Source: Paragonimus westermani
Lineage: Eukaryota > Platyhelminthes > Trematoda > Plagiorchiida > Troglotrematidae
Direction: 5' to 3'
Length of the DNA stretch: 64,000 nt
Assembly: GCA_008508345.1 (NCBI GenBank)
Contig: QNGE01000101.1
Coordinates: 50,461 to 114,460, forward strand
In this document: positions 1-13,907 of the stretch, in pieces
Layout of the letters: each line of letters opens with the position of its first letter
Position numbering within the stretch: the stretch's first letter is position 1
Notes under the pieces: generated by a model
What the model was told of the DNA's origin: nothing
Seen by the model: the letters and a program-made list of their open reading frames with translations, nothing else
Databases searched by the model: none
Translations under genes and position numbers: made by a program

Positions 1-2035
1 TGAAATAATGGTATAATTGAATATGACCTCATGACAATAATATAACATCTCTGATTAGAACGACGAACAAACATTTTGTTTCTGCACTCAGGTTCTCGGC
101 GCACTCACTTTTGGGCTTGTTCACAGAACATTTAAGTTTATTCCTTTACAATCGTTCTGCGCTTTTAATCAGCACTTTGTCCACATTTGTAAAGGAACCA
201 AAACCTTTTTCGCGGCAGGTACATGTAAATGATGGAGGGCACTTTTTCTCAGAGCGATGGCTGAGAGCTAATCGTTTGATGAACGTCACAACTCACAGTT
301 AGTGAGGACGGACGAATGACACATTCGCGTTATAAAATCGTTAATTGGTGCAATGATCTAGAGATTGATTTTGTGATCCGATCAAAAGGAAGGTGGTTGA
401 TAAAAATTGGAACGCTTCCTTCCGTTTGCGAAAAATATGAAGATACTTCAGAACAGCTACAACGGAGATTTATTTGACAATATCGTTTACTTTGTTAGAG
501 TCAACAACGCGCGATGACTCTGAGAATGATAAGCAGGCTGCTTCTTGTGGGATATACGTGATTTCCTTATGGGTAAAATAGACACGCAGGTGAAAGGAAA
601 GATCAGTTGAACCAATTAGGTTAGCAGGTGGCTAAGTATTCCAGGTCGGCACTCTCGGCCTAATATTAACATGGTAACATGGCTAACTTGAGTCATCTGA
701 CGAGAATGTGGTCACAACGTCAAATATTTTATTAGCAGCAACGTTTAAACAAAAGGTTATTTCTGTTTCTTGCGTTTTAATCAAATGCGCTTCGCAATGC
801 AGAAATCAGAAAAAGCGATAAAAAGTATCCGTCGGTCATCAACCCTAAGCCATAGTCAGGAATTGTGAACTAAAACTCGAGTAGCCTTCGGATAATAGGT
901 ATATGATATCACTTCGATACACCAGTCACCAAGTGTCACAAGATTAATGGAAAAACGTTCAATACAGACGGGTCACATTATCCACTGTACAAAAGATCTT
1001 CAGTTACCGATTCAGCACCAACTTACCATCTTGAATTCGTTAAAATCCATGCTGGTCGTTTATCATAAGCCAATAGTGTGTGAACGGAGGCCACTGGTAC
1101 TCTGTCTCTCAGAGTTTTGGCCACTGTCAGGCCAATATGTTTGTGAGCCGCCAGTTAGGTTTAGTTTTTATTCATTTGCAGTACTAGGCGTACAAGTCGA
1201 CGGCAATACAAGAAGTTTTACCAATTTCTTGGGAATTCGATCTCCTGATTTCACTGTTCAACTTCACTGTTTTCCTGTATCTAGTAAAATACATCCATAT
1301 TCACTTTGTTTGGGATTTTCTTCATTGTTGTTGTTAGTGGCTTTCTATCATACAGCAAAAAAGGGTGTGTTTGTTGGACAACTTAATTTGCAGCGATCTT
1401 TTTCTGGAAACTGCGCAAAAATAAGTCAGATGAGTTCGGCTGAGACCCAAACTAACAAACTTTGACGTACCACTTCAAGTATTGCTATGTACAGTTGCAC
1501 TACCTTAAGACCCCTAAACAGAACTGTGTTAGTAACAACGCCTGTATGATTATGAAGTTTATCGGCAATATTGTTCTCTTAGTCGCTTTTGACTAGCATT
1601 TTAACTAACATCAATATAAACACGAAATTGTCTCCTTTTGCAAAACTCCTTTGCACAAAGCGTCATCTAATATTTGTAGCTTTGGCAAAAATGTGAATCA
1701 CTCTTAAGGCGAGGGGCGTTGTTATCTGACTAAAAGTTAATGACAGTTCTAATGTGTAACTGGTTACCACCCTATTGGTCTCAGTAGGAGTGATCTACTA
1801 CGGTCCTATGTTGAGCACAGATCCGAGCCATTGAATTGCAAACTGGATTGTAATATCCAAATGATTGAATTGGAACAGTTCTGGGATTTCACATCAACCT
1901 TACCGAAACGCAACACATCGCCTGACACGTTGACAGTCCGTTTACTTTTATCATCCAGGAAGGTGAATCATGAGATCATGTATAGAATGTGGGTGCGAAA
2001 ACAGTAACGGAAGGATTACTGATAAGTAGTCGCGG
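1..2035. other. unassigned intergenic or intronic sequence
   Basis: AT-rich sequence with no recognisable gene, RNA or repeat apart from the isolated open frame at 947-1465, listed separately. Confidence 0.5.
947..1465 (+). other. 172-codon open frame, unassigned
   Basis: This is the longest open frame in the window. At this base composition about one stop per 16 codons is expected, so 172 codons is mildly unusual but possible by chance somewhere in 64 kb. The translation has a hydrophobic stretch near residues 120-132 (rich in Leu with SSLLLL) and no motif I recognise. There is no convincing splice-site context and no neighbour in a compatible frame. It may be chance or the remains of an old exon; I assign no function. 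Confidence 0.12.
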
Positions 2036-2190
2036 ATTTGGTTTATTTTCAAGTTGACCATCACTCACATTTGATCGCAGCGTTCGCATTCACATAGATT
2101 TTCCAGCCAGCCTCTTTCGAAAAGAAGCACTAGACTCGAGTTTTGCTCTAATGAGAGCGATCAAATGTGAGTGATGGTTAACTTAGAAAA
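2036..2190 (-). repeat. HHR-SINE copy F, tail fragment with inverted end
   Basis: The tail of the hammerhead SINE, homologous to 24880-25010, runs from about 2036 to the ribozyme region. Helix I 3' strand (plus-strand gcacta, 2127-2132), the palindromic helix III (2134-2141) and a perfect helix II hairpin (2145-2158, GCTCT/AGAGC) survive. The core GAA is mutated to AAA (2142-2144). The CTGANGA box and the tRNA-like head are missing. In their place is an inverted copy of the tail end: 2051-2078 and 2157-2184 are inverted repeats matching at 27 of 28 positions. The piece resembles a small foldback element but is clearly a rearranged SINE tail. Confidence 0.85.
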
Positions 2191-5100
2191 GTAACGGAAG
2201 GCCTTTTGACTTTATATGAAACTAGCAGGATTTATGAGTTCCACATCAATCAATCCACCTCACTCGTTGGCCTGAGCATTCACAAGACAGGACGATGATT
2301 TATCATTGACGCTGCTTTGGAAAAAGTGAGCAAACTAGTTCATTCATAACCTACACCTAGGTTGCGTGTGTAGCTTTCAACTAGAAGTGCTCTTCAGCTC
2401 GCTGACAATTGTATTTGATCTGTTCTCTCATTCATCTTACCAATCAGTCCGCTTGCAGATTCAGTAATGTTTAAGGCCCAGCGCAGATAGGCGCGTATGG
2501 AAAACATAGACTGAATACGTCTCACTATTAGATGTGCACGATGATGCAGCCGGAACTTATAACAACGACTGAAAACAGAAGCTCGATTTCATTCATTGCA
2601 AGACATCGAAGTAACAGATCACACCGTTTGCGCGTTCAAAACGGTTAAAGTGTTATTGTGTACCAGAAACTAATGTGACTTGCTACGGCTGAGTTGCTTT
2701 GTGCGCCAGTGAGCAGTGCTCAGTTTATAGTCTTCATATTGGGACTTTATTCTTTCTTACATCAAATACTACTACCTTGTTCTATTCCATAGATAGGAAC
2801 TTGGATTTCATGTGCGGAACACGAATAATTTTGGTGAAATCTTTATGAGCAAGCGCATGTGCCAATATTTTACGTTAACCCAATTTTATTAACCACTTTC
2901 AAGCTCTCACCTTACCAAAATTATAGAGGTGTGAGAATAGTAAATAAATACTGGCGTTCCCAATAATTGTAGTACGTGTTTAAAATAATCGCTATCGGAA
3001 TGATCCATTCAAATGGAATTTTCAGTTCCGTGCAAACAGGTAACCTTTTCTATTAGCTCATGCGAACTGGTGATAATTACGAGAGCGCAAATATATAAAG
3101 CACCTAAAATCTTTGTTACAGGACGTGTATGTTCCAATAAGTGAAAAGCTCAAATCTGTTGCTCATTTCTGCAAGTCATCGCCTGCTAATTTCACTCCGG
3201 CAGAAAATCTTTGAAAGGGTGTTTAGGCGTTTCACATTAGCTGAATTCCTGAATGCGTATTATTATTTAAAGTATAAAGTGTGTAAGTTCATACGCAGTG
3301 TACCACTTTTTATTGGTCGTGTGATGCTTCATTATGCTCATCCTCCTGGCAGATATTCCCACTAAATCACAACAGTTTCGATGGAATGATTTCGTCCAAC
3401 TGTTCTGCATAGAAAGACAACTGTTAGTTGATACGTTTGATAAAACTTTTACAACCAGATGCAATGTAACAGTTGACATCATATCAGGATTTTATCTTGT
3501 TTCACTTATACACATGTACTATAGGTTTGCAAGTGACTGTTGAAAGGCAGTGATATTAGCAATTTAACATATTGAAGTTATGCTGGTCCTCAGTCGTCAA
3601 AATTTACCGAACTACAGACTGCTTGAATTCAGCGAATGGTTCGGAATAATTCTTTCAACGTGATCATTTACGGAGAAGGTTTGTTAATAATTAACCTTTA
3701 TAACGGCTGGAACAAGTTTCTTCTGGTTTGTTTTATACGGAGAAATATTCGACAGTATAATTGAAGGGGCCGGTATTTTCTGTTTATATAAATTGGCAAG
3801 CAATCCACCGGTTAGTAACGGCATTAAACGTTAACTTTTTAGTGGTCAGCGGTGACAACAAGGAATGTGCTTATGTAAAAAACCGGTGGAGTAGTGGGGT
3901 GAAGATAGAAGAAAAAGAGGGCACAGCAAGTTTGGTAGAACTCCACAATTGCCTCCAGTATGACAACTCTTTGGTTAATTCATCTCCACAGAAGATCGCT
4001 CTTTTGGTGAAAAAGGAAAAACAATCACGTTAATTCACTTAGAAATTAGCATTGGGTGCAGTGCTAATGAACCAATAACCTGGGATATTCATTATCCATT
4101 CTTTCGGGCTCACGCTGTTGCCTGAATCTGTCTCACACACCTTAGTATAACTGTCCCATCGGACCGTTCAACTAACGAACTGTAATTGCGCACAACCAGC
4201 TGCTCTGAGGAATAGTCGACAGACGCGGCTGTATGTGCATGAGATGAGATCATCACGGTTGGAGGGAAGAAATTTTGCACTGAAATCACACTTTCTGATG
4301 GCAACAGATTGCTGGGAAAATCAGAAAGCATAAATTTTTAGATCAGATAAGGCTCTGATAGAAGTGAACCTAAACTTATACGTTAAATGTGCACGTTTTC
4401 GCTCAAGAGGAGAGAGCAAGTGACGCTGATACAATCTCACTCTACTTAGCAAAGGTGAGCAAACCGAGTTTAAGTTTGTACGGGTAAAGCCAATAGTCAC
4501 TGGTAGTTCACAGTGACGAAATGATTGCCACAATAGGTTTTTGACCATCACTGGACACCTTTATTTATTCAGTTTGAGTGCACACTAACCTTTGTGCCTT
4601 TTGATTTCTAATTAACATAGGAGCTGTCATTAATTGAGTTAGCAAGAAACTGATACATAGTATAACATATAATAAAACCCCTTGTTAATATATTGATATA
4701 TCTTTTTTTAACGATCATCGTTATTTACCATTTCGGAGTTTACGCTGAGAATTTTCACAGGTGCGTCTGTTCACCTTCCAAATTTGAAAACTACAAAATG
4801 GCGTCAAAAACATGAGTCTGCAAGAAGTACCTGGTAATACTTCAGTGTTCACTTAGAGGTTCATACTTCAGTTAACCGCATTTGGTAATAGGTTGCTGTA
4901 TAAAATAACAGATACACACAAATTTGTGAGAGAGAAACTCAATTAGCATAAATTTCACCTACACGCTGAATCGACACTGTCAGTGTGTGCTGCAGTTACA
5001 TCACACAAACAATCATTTGCAACTGACAACAAACCAGCAGCGATACAGCTTCTGGCAACAATTTTGCATACAGAAAACACCACTTAGTGGCAAACTGTTT

Positions 5101-8100
5101 GCTAAAGGTACCTTCTATGTTTACTAGTCTCGTTAAACACCTCAACCGGCAAAAATGTCCCACTGCCTGTGCAAAAATCAACCAATAATGGGTCAGGTCA
5201 AAAGTCAAACACAACGGAAACTGACCAATCAGTATTCGGGTCAGTAGGCCGACGTACTCCGCTACATAAGAGCAAACATCCATCGTACTTCACCAAAATC
5301 CACGCTCAAAAGTATACGCTGAAACACTCACGCACTGATGATGTCACCTCGCTTGGTGTTGAAACGTTTTGCAACCAGAATGCCAAGCCCGACTAAAATA
5401 CCAATACCAAAACCATCAACCCAAGCTACGAGCAACACCACTACTGTTCCCAGCTATCAGGATTAAAGCAATACCTTACAGGTAGACAAACATACACATA
5501 CTCCACTGGTTACTAGTAAAAGATCCACGTTACCGTAATTGGTATTACGCAGGTATCATCAATCCGAACCTGGTTAGCACCCGCACGTCAGGTGAAGTCA
5601 TATTCGCTAAGAATCACTGAAAAGATCCCGATCACTCAGTATTAATGCTTCACTGATGTGTTCTGAGCCCGTCCGGTAATAAGGTGTTGAGATTTACTTA
5701 TGGGAATATAAGAGGCTGGAGTTCGTCGCCGATTGTTGGTACGAACTTGAGTAACTAGAAGGTGTAGGCCTCAGTACGATTCTGTGCTGGTCTACTGGCC
5801 ATCAACCTAGACCGCATCAGTCTACTGTAAGTGGAGGTTTAACAGCCGAATGAAATTTCTGACTAAGCTAACAACAAGCGGAATGCACATGACAAGTATG
5901 TTAGTTAACGGTTGCTTGTGAATGATCACCATAAGCTCGATTCTCTTTCAGGTTGTCTTTGACCACTCTGAAGGCAAAAGTGTCGGAAAACCTAGTGTGA
6001 ACAAGTTGGTTGATATTAACTAACGGTAACGCCTCACAGTTATTGATTGAAGAACTCGGGATGTCACATCAACATCATGTTCATGAATTAAAAGGTTTTG
6101 ACTGTGAATGAACGTGTTCATAAGTTACAATGAATCTCCAGGTGTAAACATCATCGTCTAGAAGTGAGTTTACTTAGAGTTAGCTATTTAATGTAACCGG
6201 TTAAGTGGTCATTATTTGGCACCCTCTTGTAACATCAGCATCTGTAATGTTTCATGCATATTTCTGAAAGGAGCCTACAGAAACTAAGTAGTCGTGCTTG
6301 TTTAAACATTGACAAAAGTTGAAATGAAAGTGTGAAATTGTTGTTTTCTAGTCTTTCCTTCGAAATTAACCGTGTAGTACGGAGGAATAAAATAAGTTAG
6401 AGAATGATGAACCAATTGCATCTACTCAACATTGGAACTTGTTTCCAGTTGTTATGTTTGACTGTCCCTAACATGATGCGTTAGCGCGAAGGTTTTCCGG
6501 ATTAACACCCATTCCGGCTATCTTTACTTTATGAGTGCAGACAAACACAAGGCTGGGCGCTCAGTGTCAGTTTGAGGATGAACATCAGAAAGCATTACAA
6601 GCATACATCAAAATTGTCTAGACAAGAATCACAGATCTAAAGTGTGTGAGGTGACTTTATCAGGGCAGGTTAAAGCAGCGTCTTTGACTTACACTATACA
6701 AGCATGGACGTTTGCTAAGTTGAAGAGACTGTTGTAACGCTGTCCAAATATTTGATTTGAAAACAGCTTATTAAGTGCAACATTAAGTGAAGCAGTAGCT
6801 TTCTGATTGATGACTGATCAGTCTCATACTTACTGTCATGTGTTTGACGCAGTTGTCAATGGTTACCCTAGTCCGCAGGCAGTAATCGCGTTGCTTGTTC
6901 AGTTTCACTTGAATGAAAGGAAGTTGCACAATGGGAGGTGACCTTCTGTCGTATAATGTCAGCGTCACGAGTTATGTGTTTCAAATTCATGAGAGCAGAC
7001 AATTATTGAAAACTCTTGTATTCAAGCCTTGTTGTGCAGTCAACACCAAAACAGTTTTCATGAACTGCCATGAACACAACTGTGCGCGTAGCAAACATCG
7101 GTAAGTTTAAATGAGCATTGTGTCGTTGCATTTGGCTACTGAACAACAGGGCTACTGATCTGTTTCGCCTTTGTAAACTCCACTAAAAATGAAAATAGAC
7201 AGTTTGTTGAGTCAAATTTCAATGCAGCTGCGTAAGTTTAAAATAGGATTGACTTTAATTCGCGACTGAGAATAACAATTAGGTGGTCACATCAACTTTC
7301 AAAATGGGAAGCGTATCTCTCTTACGTTGTTAATCCTTGTGAAGTCTTCAAGATAATCATCTGCTAATGTAGTTTTTTTTTCAGGGAGCAGGGCTTTGCT
7401 TACAGTAGTTCACAGATTTGAACAGATTTGTCTTCATGAAACAGTGCTTTGTGCTATCATGCAAACATGCGTACTGAACTCACGGACAATGCGGACAGAG
7501 CAGAATGGTGTAACTCACCACTCATGTTAATTACTGGGTGCATCTAAAGCAAGTGCTAGATTACCACTTGAATCATTCTGACGTGACAATCCTAGAGGCG
7601 GGTGAGTGGGGAGCAGAAAGTTAAGAAGTAAATCTGAATGAACGATATTTAGCGGTAGACTGCGCGTGCTACCACTGCCTATATTTTTGGGCTTAATTTC
7701 TTCAAAGGTGAAGTCACTGCATTAGGGAAGTCAAGCAGTGCACATATATTAAAAATACAGTTCAAGGTGAAATTCCTTGAGAATTTCTCCGTTTGACAAA
7801 AGCATTTGCAAAAGGAACTGTCGGTCAAATACATGATAACTGAACCCAGTCACATATGTATAGATGGTTCTTTTGGTGTTGAAGATAAGGCACAGGTTTT
7901 CAGATAGCCATCAAACAGATTTACGCTGAGCTGATTTCTTCATGCACAACGTCGGGCATACAGGCATACCATTATAGTGTATTTTTGGAGTACTCCTCAT
8001 CCAGACTGCATGCATGCTAATTAAATTCACGTGTCCACCTAAAATTTTGCATTTCATTCATGCAAACAGTTTCCGTACCTGTGTTAAACGAACCTTCGTG

Positions 8101-11100
8101 CAAGTTGTTAATCATCTCAGGAATGAACAGTTTCTTAGTGCAAATGACTTTGTTCACGTTAACGCCGGGGCTTTCGCGACGCTTCGGGAATAACACGAGC
8201 CACCTGTTTCCGGATACTTTAATCTGTATACATATTCACGGCTGTTTAGTGGACACTGATCCTTTTTCTAAGCGTCTATAAATTCTACGTGCAACCAGTA
8301 CATCTTGCGTGAAGATGTTGGTGGCCGGCTGTCTGAACGATTCTATATGTGTTGAAGTCTCAGTTGTGTATTCAGCTTTTAAACATTCTTGGTTGACGTT
8401 TCAACCCTTGAGTACAGTGAACCAGAAGACAGGTGCAGAGGTGTTGACTCGATTGGAACATGTTCAGAATAATCACACGGACTCACTTATCTAATTGGGT
8501 CCCGGGTGTGTGCTCATTAGAGAACGACACGCTACGATCTTTGTGGCACGAAGGGTCTAGGTGAATAGGTTTCAAACTTGTTTCGTTCCGTCAAGTGCTT
8601 CAGTTTAAGTTTCCGGTCTTCTACACACAATTCGATTTAACCAAAATCAGCACCACTTTGTGAACAGATCATAACGCTATTCTCCTCTAAAATTTCTTTC
8701 TAGATCATGAACGAATTTGAAAAATTGCGAACAAGCATATTATACCCACCCATCCCGTTGCCATTTTACGTTTTAATCACAATCTGTTGCTCATAAAAAT
8801 GGGATAGACAACCTTCCTTCGAGAGTTTCGGTGCTTGTGTATTACGCCTTTAACTTTTAGTTCAACGAGTTCTCTCTTGAACTGGCAGTCCCGTAACATC
8901 TTAAAATTCTGATTGACAACAATCGTAGGCAAACTGATAATGATTGGTTTGGGCTACACTATAGCAACAGCAATTAATTCAGAACAAGAATATGGTCTTC
9001 TCTTATCTGATTCTACGACATAGAGCATCAGTAAACACGAAATATTGAAACTAAATTTTACTTCATTGGTTTTGTTAACGCTATCTTTGGTTTGCTCTTG
9101 ATGGAACAGAAGTTTCTTTGAAACCGGGATTTAGCAACTGAATGGAAAGCATATTATTGCGATAAACGTCCCGTTGAGTGTGCAAATATCAGTCACTAGA
9201 ATATACGCAGTGAATGTCAATCTGTTTGTAAAAATTCACCAGAGGACACTACCGTAGAGTCGCTATTTATAACACGTGTTTTCAAAATAATACATTCATG
9301 AATATTTGATTCATTATGTGTGGAAATGAAAATTTTGTAGCGAACGTAGTTATGGATTCTGCTAAACGTATTCAGATATTTATAATCAGTAGACCATTAC
9401 AAACCTGCCTGATTTGTGCAGTTAATTAGTATCGTGTATTGAGTAATAAACAGTTCTTTTCTGGATGATGTGTAATGTGCTTTAAGCTTCATTAGACAAA
9501 CATTTTAGAAAAGACATTCATGTTACCAAAGAAATGATAGACCGAATGTATTTGAATTTATTTGTCCATCTTCCCTCACTCAGCAGATTCGTGTTTATCC
9601 AACGACATTCCTTTGCAATTTTTTCTCTCAATTTCCTGGAGGACCCAAGGTAAACAGTTGGTTAATTGTAGTGAATTAACAGTTAATGCTGAACAGTATC
9701 TCCTATAGAATCAAACGGGTAACAGAAGTACTACCTTCAAGTGACATTGAATATTTCGTTCAAGATTATCCAGGTATTTATTGTGAGCGAAGAGGTAGCC
9801 ACTTGAACCACTACCTGGAATACTACCAGCCATCAGTCGTATCTGCTAGTGTGGAAAGCTTTAGTTCTTATGCCGCAGAATGCAACTAAGCTTCAAACAA
9901 GAAGAGAAAGGTATAAATGTCTTAAAAATTCATAGAGACTTCTATTACAATGAGTTCATTCAACTAGACTAAGAGAGTCAATACGGTTGTAGGTAGTCAA
10001 GCAGCTGTACATTCCGACAAAGAAGGAGAGAGCACAACAGATTCCGTTGCTCCACCAATAGCCTACTGTCTGTGTGCGATACTTCAGATGTGATCTAAAA
10101 TAGAGAAGAATGAAGTTTTGAGCCTCGAGAATTTTTGAGGCCTGCTAACTTATTGAACCCTACTGAGATCTCATATCTATAATGGTGTTAATCTGTTAAG
10201 TTATAACAGTAATACTAAGAGCAATAATCCATCGTTAATCGCGTGTTTTAGATAAAGCGAAGTATGTTTTTCAAACCTCAGCAAGTCTTTTCAGTCAGTA
10301 TGCAAAATGGTGCAAAATGTTTTACAGTTAAAAGAACGTAAAACTCGGACTCCATTACACAACGTACAAAATACTGAAGTGCACCAAAGTATTCAGCCTT
10401 AATTTTCCATAAATGTGTCAGTCTGCAGTGGATATCAGGCTAACTTGGTTAGTTTCTGCTGTGACATAGGCTACCATTTGGCGACAACCATAGTGATGCT
10501 CAGAGACCTTCTTTCCGGGGGCACAGAAAAAAATACTTAGGAGAAAAAGTAGACGTAAACATCGAATGACTGTTAATAGTTGAAACGTGCCGCGACATAT
10601 GCGTGGGTTGAACTTCATTTTCCGTCCAATATTTTACTGAGTTACAAAATCGCTTACAAGATTTGGCAAACTATGAAAACGGTAATCAGGTTTAAACCCG
10701 TTGCTAGAGAGTTTTTTTGATAAGCTTCAAAATCCCAATAGTAATTTGAGCTATGGTGAGCAAAATTCCTGTCGAATACCTGCAGATTTAATTTTTGATT
10801 GATGCAACTACTCCCATTTCGTGAGCAGGCGTTTGTAAACAACTCGATCGTTTGAGATTAAACAAAATACAAACATCCAATGGGTTGGCATTCATATGTC
10901 GCAGGGATAGTACAAAGTTTTTATGTTGATACTCAGCTGGATTTTTCACTCGGTTCATCGTATACCTCAGCAGATTTGCGTGTACGGTGTCAAATCTTGA
11001 AATGGTTGAAGTTCTTCCAAATTCATGCTTGTTCGTATCGTTGGAGACCTTTAGAAATAATGTTTCGGCACGGTGAGAGGCTGAGGTGAACACCAGTTAT

Positions 11101-12940
11101 TCAACTCAGTTTGCCTATGGTTTTTCACAAACCTCACTTGGAGTCCTCATTTGGTTACTACGTTGCATCTTGACTTTGTTGAATGGACTTTCTGAAGCTG
11201 CCTGCACAGTGCACTCAGATGAGTGGGATTTACAGGAAGGTATGAATGAAGTGTTTCCAATTCACAGTGATGGTGAATCTGGCACTATGCAAACATTGGT
11301 TAACCTTTCGTGTATCTAGACATCACATTTGATAAATGTTTGCTTGGTTCATAAAGAGAATTCTAAAACAGCAACCTGCATGACTTGTTGCCCGGCGAAT
11401 TTTGTTATACCTCATCACGTACACAATGCAATGTTGGTGTATGCGCAGTAGGGTCAGACTAGGTTAGTGGAAAGAAGTGCATGAGCACGCACAACTTTCA
11501 CAAAGAAACAGCTCACTCACCAGCACACGAACAATGAAGTTCTACGCTTAACACTTTATTTTCAGCTTGACGACCAGGTCATTTTTTGGCACAGACGTGG
11601 TCACCACACTTGAATAGCGACAGCCCTGACGAACTGGAAGAGCCGTCGATTATTAGTCATTTACAGGACTTTGGCAAGAGGTCGGAAAATTCGCTAGTCA
11701 ACAAATCATGCGGTCTGCTGTTGCTGACTGTGTTTTACGTGCTAAGTCAAATGAACACAAGCTACCACAGAGTGTATTTCGGTTTATCTCAGACACCACG
11801 ATATTCACCGCAATTGCAAGCCCTGTTGTTGGTGATAAAATAAAGTGCGGAAACCATAGATTAAGTCATCAACTTGCACAGTCCCTTTCCATTCGCTACT
11901 CAAGTAAGTGATGTAATCGAATTATCTGGGTGACAACTGCCTCGCTTTCTGCCCCAATGCAAATTTATCATATTGCGATGAGCTCCTTTAAAATTACAAA
12001 TGCACCTGATCACAGAGTTTTCAAAAAGTTGCCACTGTCGTGATATGAATAAATACAACCCGATTTGTGCAACTGAGTGAATAGAAGTTAACTGGAAACA
12101 GCATAGTCTATCTACGTCATAACACTAGTGTAGAGGCTACGTTGGATGCTTTGTGTGTGACAATACCAGATGTCTTATCTTCAATCAACGTTCACTTTAA
12201 CGGACCACAATGGACCTCCAAATAATGAGTTGCACAATTATTGTTTAACCCACCGTAATACTCTACCGTATTTTGCAATTTCAACAATTCAACGGCCATC
12301 GATCACAAACTAGTAAGATTTTCTTTACATGTTCCACCCACTTTTCTTTTCTCTACATTAATGTCGGCAATGAATTTGGATTCCGGCTTTCACTCAGGCT
12401 AGACCAACTGTACAATTTAGTTTAATGTAAACTTATATCAGTTTTCTGCCAGTTTCACATTTAAGTAAGTGAATATTTTCTTTAATTTTTCACAGAGCTC
12501 CGACTTTATAAAAACTAGTCGCTTCACTATTGAATTAACAATCTAACTCGAGCGGTGACCGTATCCGGCATTTGGTTAAGTAGTCAGCTGAACGGTTCGC
12601 AAATGTATTGTGATTCTAATCGGCAGTTCGTGTTAGGACCATTAAATGCATGAATTACCTTCCCTTTATTGTAAGTGTGGTGGGCTGAAATGTCGAAACT
12701 TACCTGAGGGTGTGCACAAAATGGGGGATAATTTCACTCGACTGGCTAGTCTACCATAACAACGACATGTGATGATGAAATTACGGAAACATTTTCGGCG
12801 TATCCGTCAGTTAGCGAATTCCCTGTTACCCGATAGACTAAAGCTTGTCATTTGTTGTTGTTTGATGGAGGTTTTGGTTGATTTAACTTGCACTTCAATC
12901 ACGCAAAATCGCAGGTTCCGGACTCAGGCAGACGTTCCAG
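2191..12940. other. unassigned sequence
   Basis: No gene, RNA gene or element could be supported over this 10.7 kb. The longest frames are about 100 codons (for example 10788-11093 minus, 11586-11843 plus) and carry no motif I recognise. A stem-loop with a CTGATGA box at 5335-5365 is discussed under rejected items. Confidence 0.5.
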
Positions 12941-13125
12941 TCAAGCTGTTCCAAATTTGTTCATCACTAGCTCATATCATTGTCATGGCCGGGATTTGAA
13001 TTCGGGTTGTTTCGATCCGATTCAGTTGGTCCAATCGTGGGTCTGAGAATGCATAATTTGTCACTGACTAACACAAATTCAGTGGCGCAGCAGTCAACGC
13101 CACTGATTGTGAAAGCTTTACCAGG
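12940..13125 (-). repeat. possible diverged relative of the HHR-SINE
   Basis: On the minus strand a B-box-like segment (ATTCAAATCCCGGCC, within 12984-13002) is followed by a stretch resembling the bases after the B box in the HHR-SINE (a GACAATGATATG-like run). Then comes TAGTGATGA where the ribozyme would have CTACTGATGA. Upstream is a CACGATTGG segment also present in the SINE, but with about 25 extra bases before the B box. The ribozyme is not preserved. This could be a distant cousin family or chance similarity around a tRNA-like B box. Confidence 0.3.
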
Positions 13126-13371
13126 GTCAACTTCCGCCAGTTTCAAAAATATGCTACACTGCAGAGCGTGAGCAACAGTCAAGATCAAAACCAGCGCGTT
13201 CTTAAAGAGACTGTCCAGAAATTCTTCAACTATATGGGGGCTACGGTCAAGTAATTGATGTTCGGTTGATATATATATATTGAACACATCTTAGTTGAAA
13301 TGTGTTTTATGTTAAGCCTATTCAAAACGATATGGGAGTTTTACTCAACATTACGGCTGCTATAAAGTTAA

Positions 13372-13907
13372 AAAATCATCCGAAAAACTAATCGTGCTGT
13401 CGATCATATAACTTTTGTAGTATGAGTGCTCAATGGACAAACGGTCGTGTACCTAAATGTTTCACACATTTTAAGAATGCTACCACCAGTTACAACAATC
13501 CGAACCTTCAGCTGTTTATTGTGTAAATAAATCTTGTAGTTGTTGCACTTGCTAGTGGAGGGTAACCCTGACTGGTGCATTTTTTAAATACCCAAAAATG
13601 GCAACTCTCCTTACCAATACCAAAGTTTACACATCAAAACACGACATGTCTAATGTGTCGAACGAATTCATGTATTTGCCGATAAAAGTTATGTGCGCAT
13701 CTGCAGAGGCCAGGTGGTAATGTTGACATTTATATTTGAGCAAACACTGTCATGTTGGTTTGTTCACTTGACTGCCGAGCTTGACATTCGGAACGTGAAC
13801 GTTTCCTCATCAAACGATGTGAGATCATCTCCGTTTTTTAAGAGGTACATCGTGTAGGCAGGCTAATGGCCTGTAGTTGATGGAGGTGGACAGTTTTCCG
13901 TGTTTAC
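13372..13907 (+). repeat. 536-bp young dispersed repeat, copy 1
   Basis: This segment is repeated in inverted orientation at 34166-34720. Aligning the two by eye gives five substitutions over 536 bp. Copy 2 additionally carries 19 bp containing the palindrome GCATATGC (absent between about 13590 and 13600 here). No coding frame, tRNA-like box or terminal inverted repeat was recognised, and no target-site duplication is evident. It could be a solo LTR, the end of a larger element, or a segmental duplicate. Confidence 0.9.

Noticed and set aside
2051..2184. Autonomous-type MITE with 28-bp terminal inverted repeats
   Set aside because: The whole piece is homologous to the HHR-SINE tail, so the inverted ends come from rearrangement, not from a DNA transposon.
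5335..5365. CTGATGA, a stem-loop and GAAAC resembling a hammerhead
   Set aside because: The stem between the boxes needs an extra unpaired base and has a U-U mismatch next to the core, and there is no helix I or helix III pairing outside. It is probably a structured repeat end but not a hammerhead as written.
12967..13287. 106-codon minus-strand frame
   Set aside because: Overlaps the tRNA-like repeat segment; no protein family recognised.
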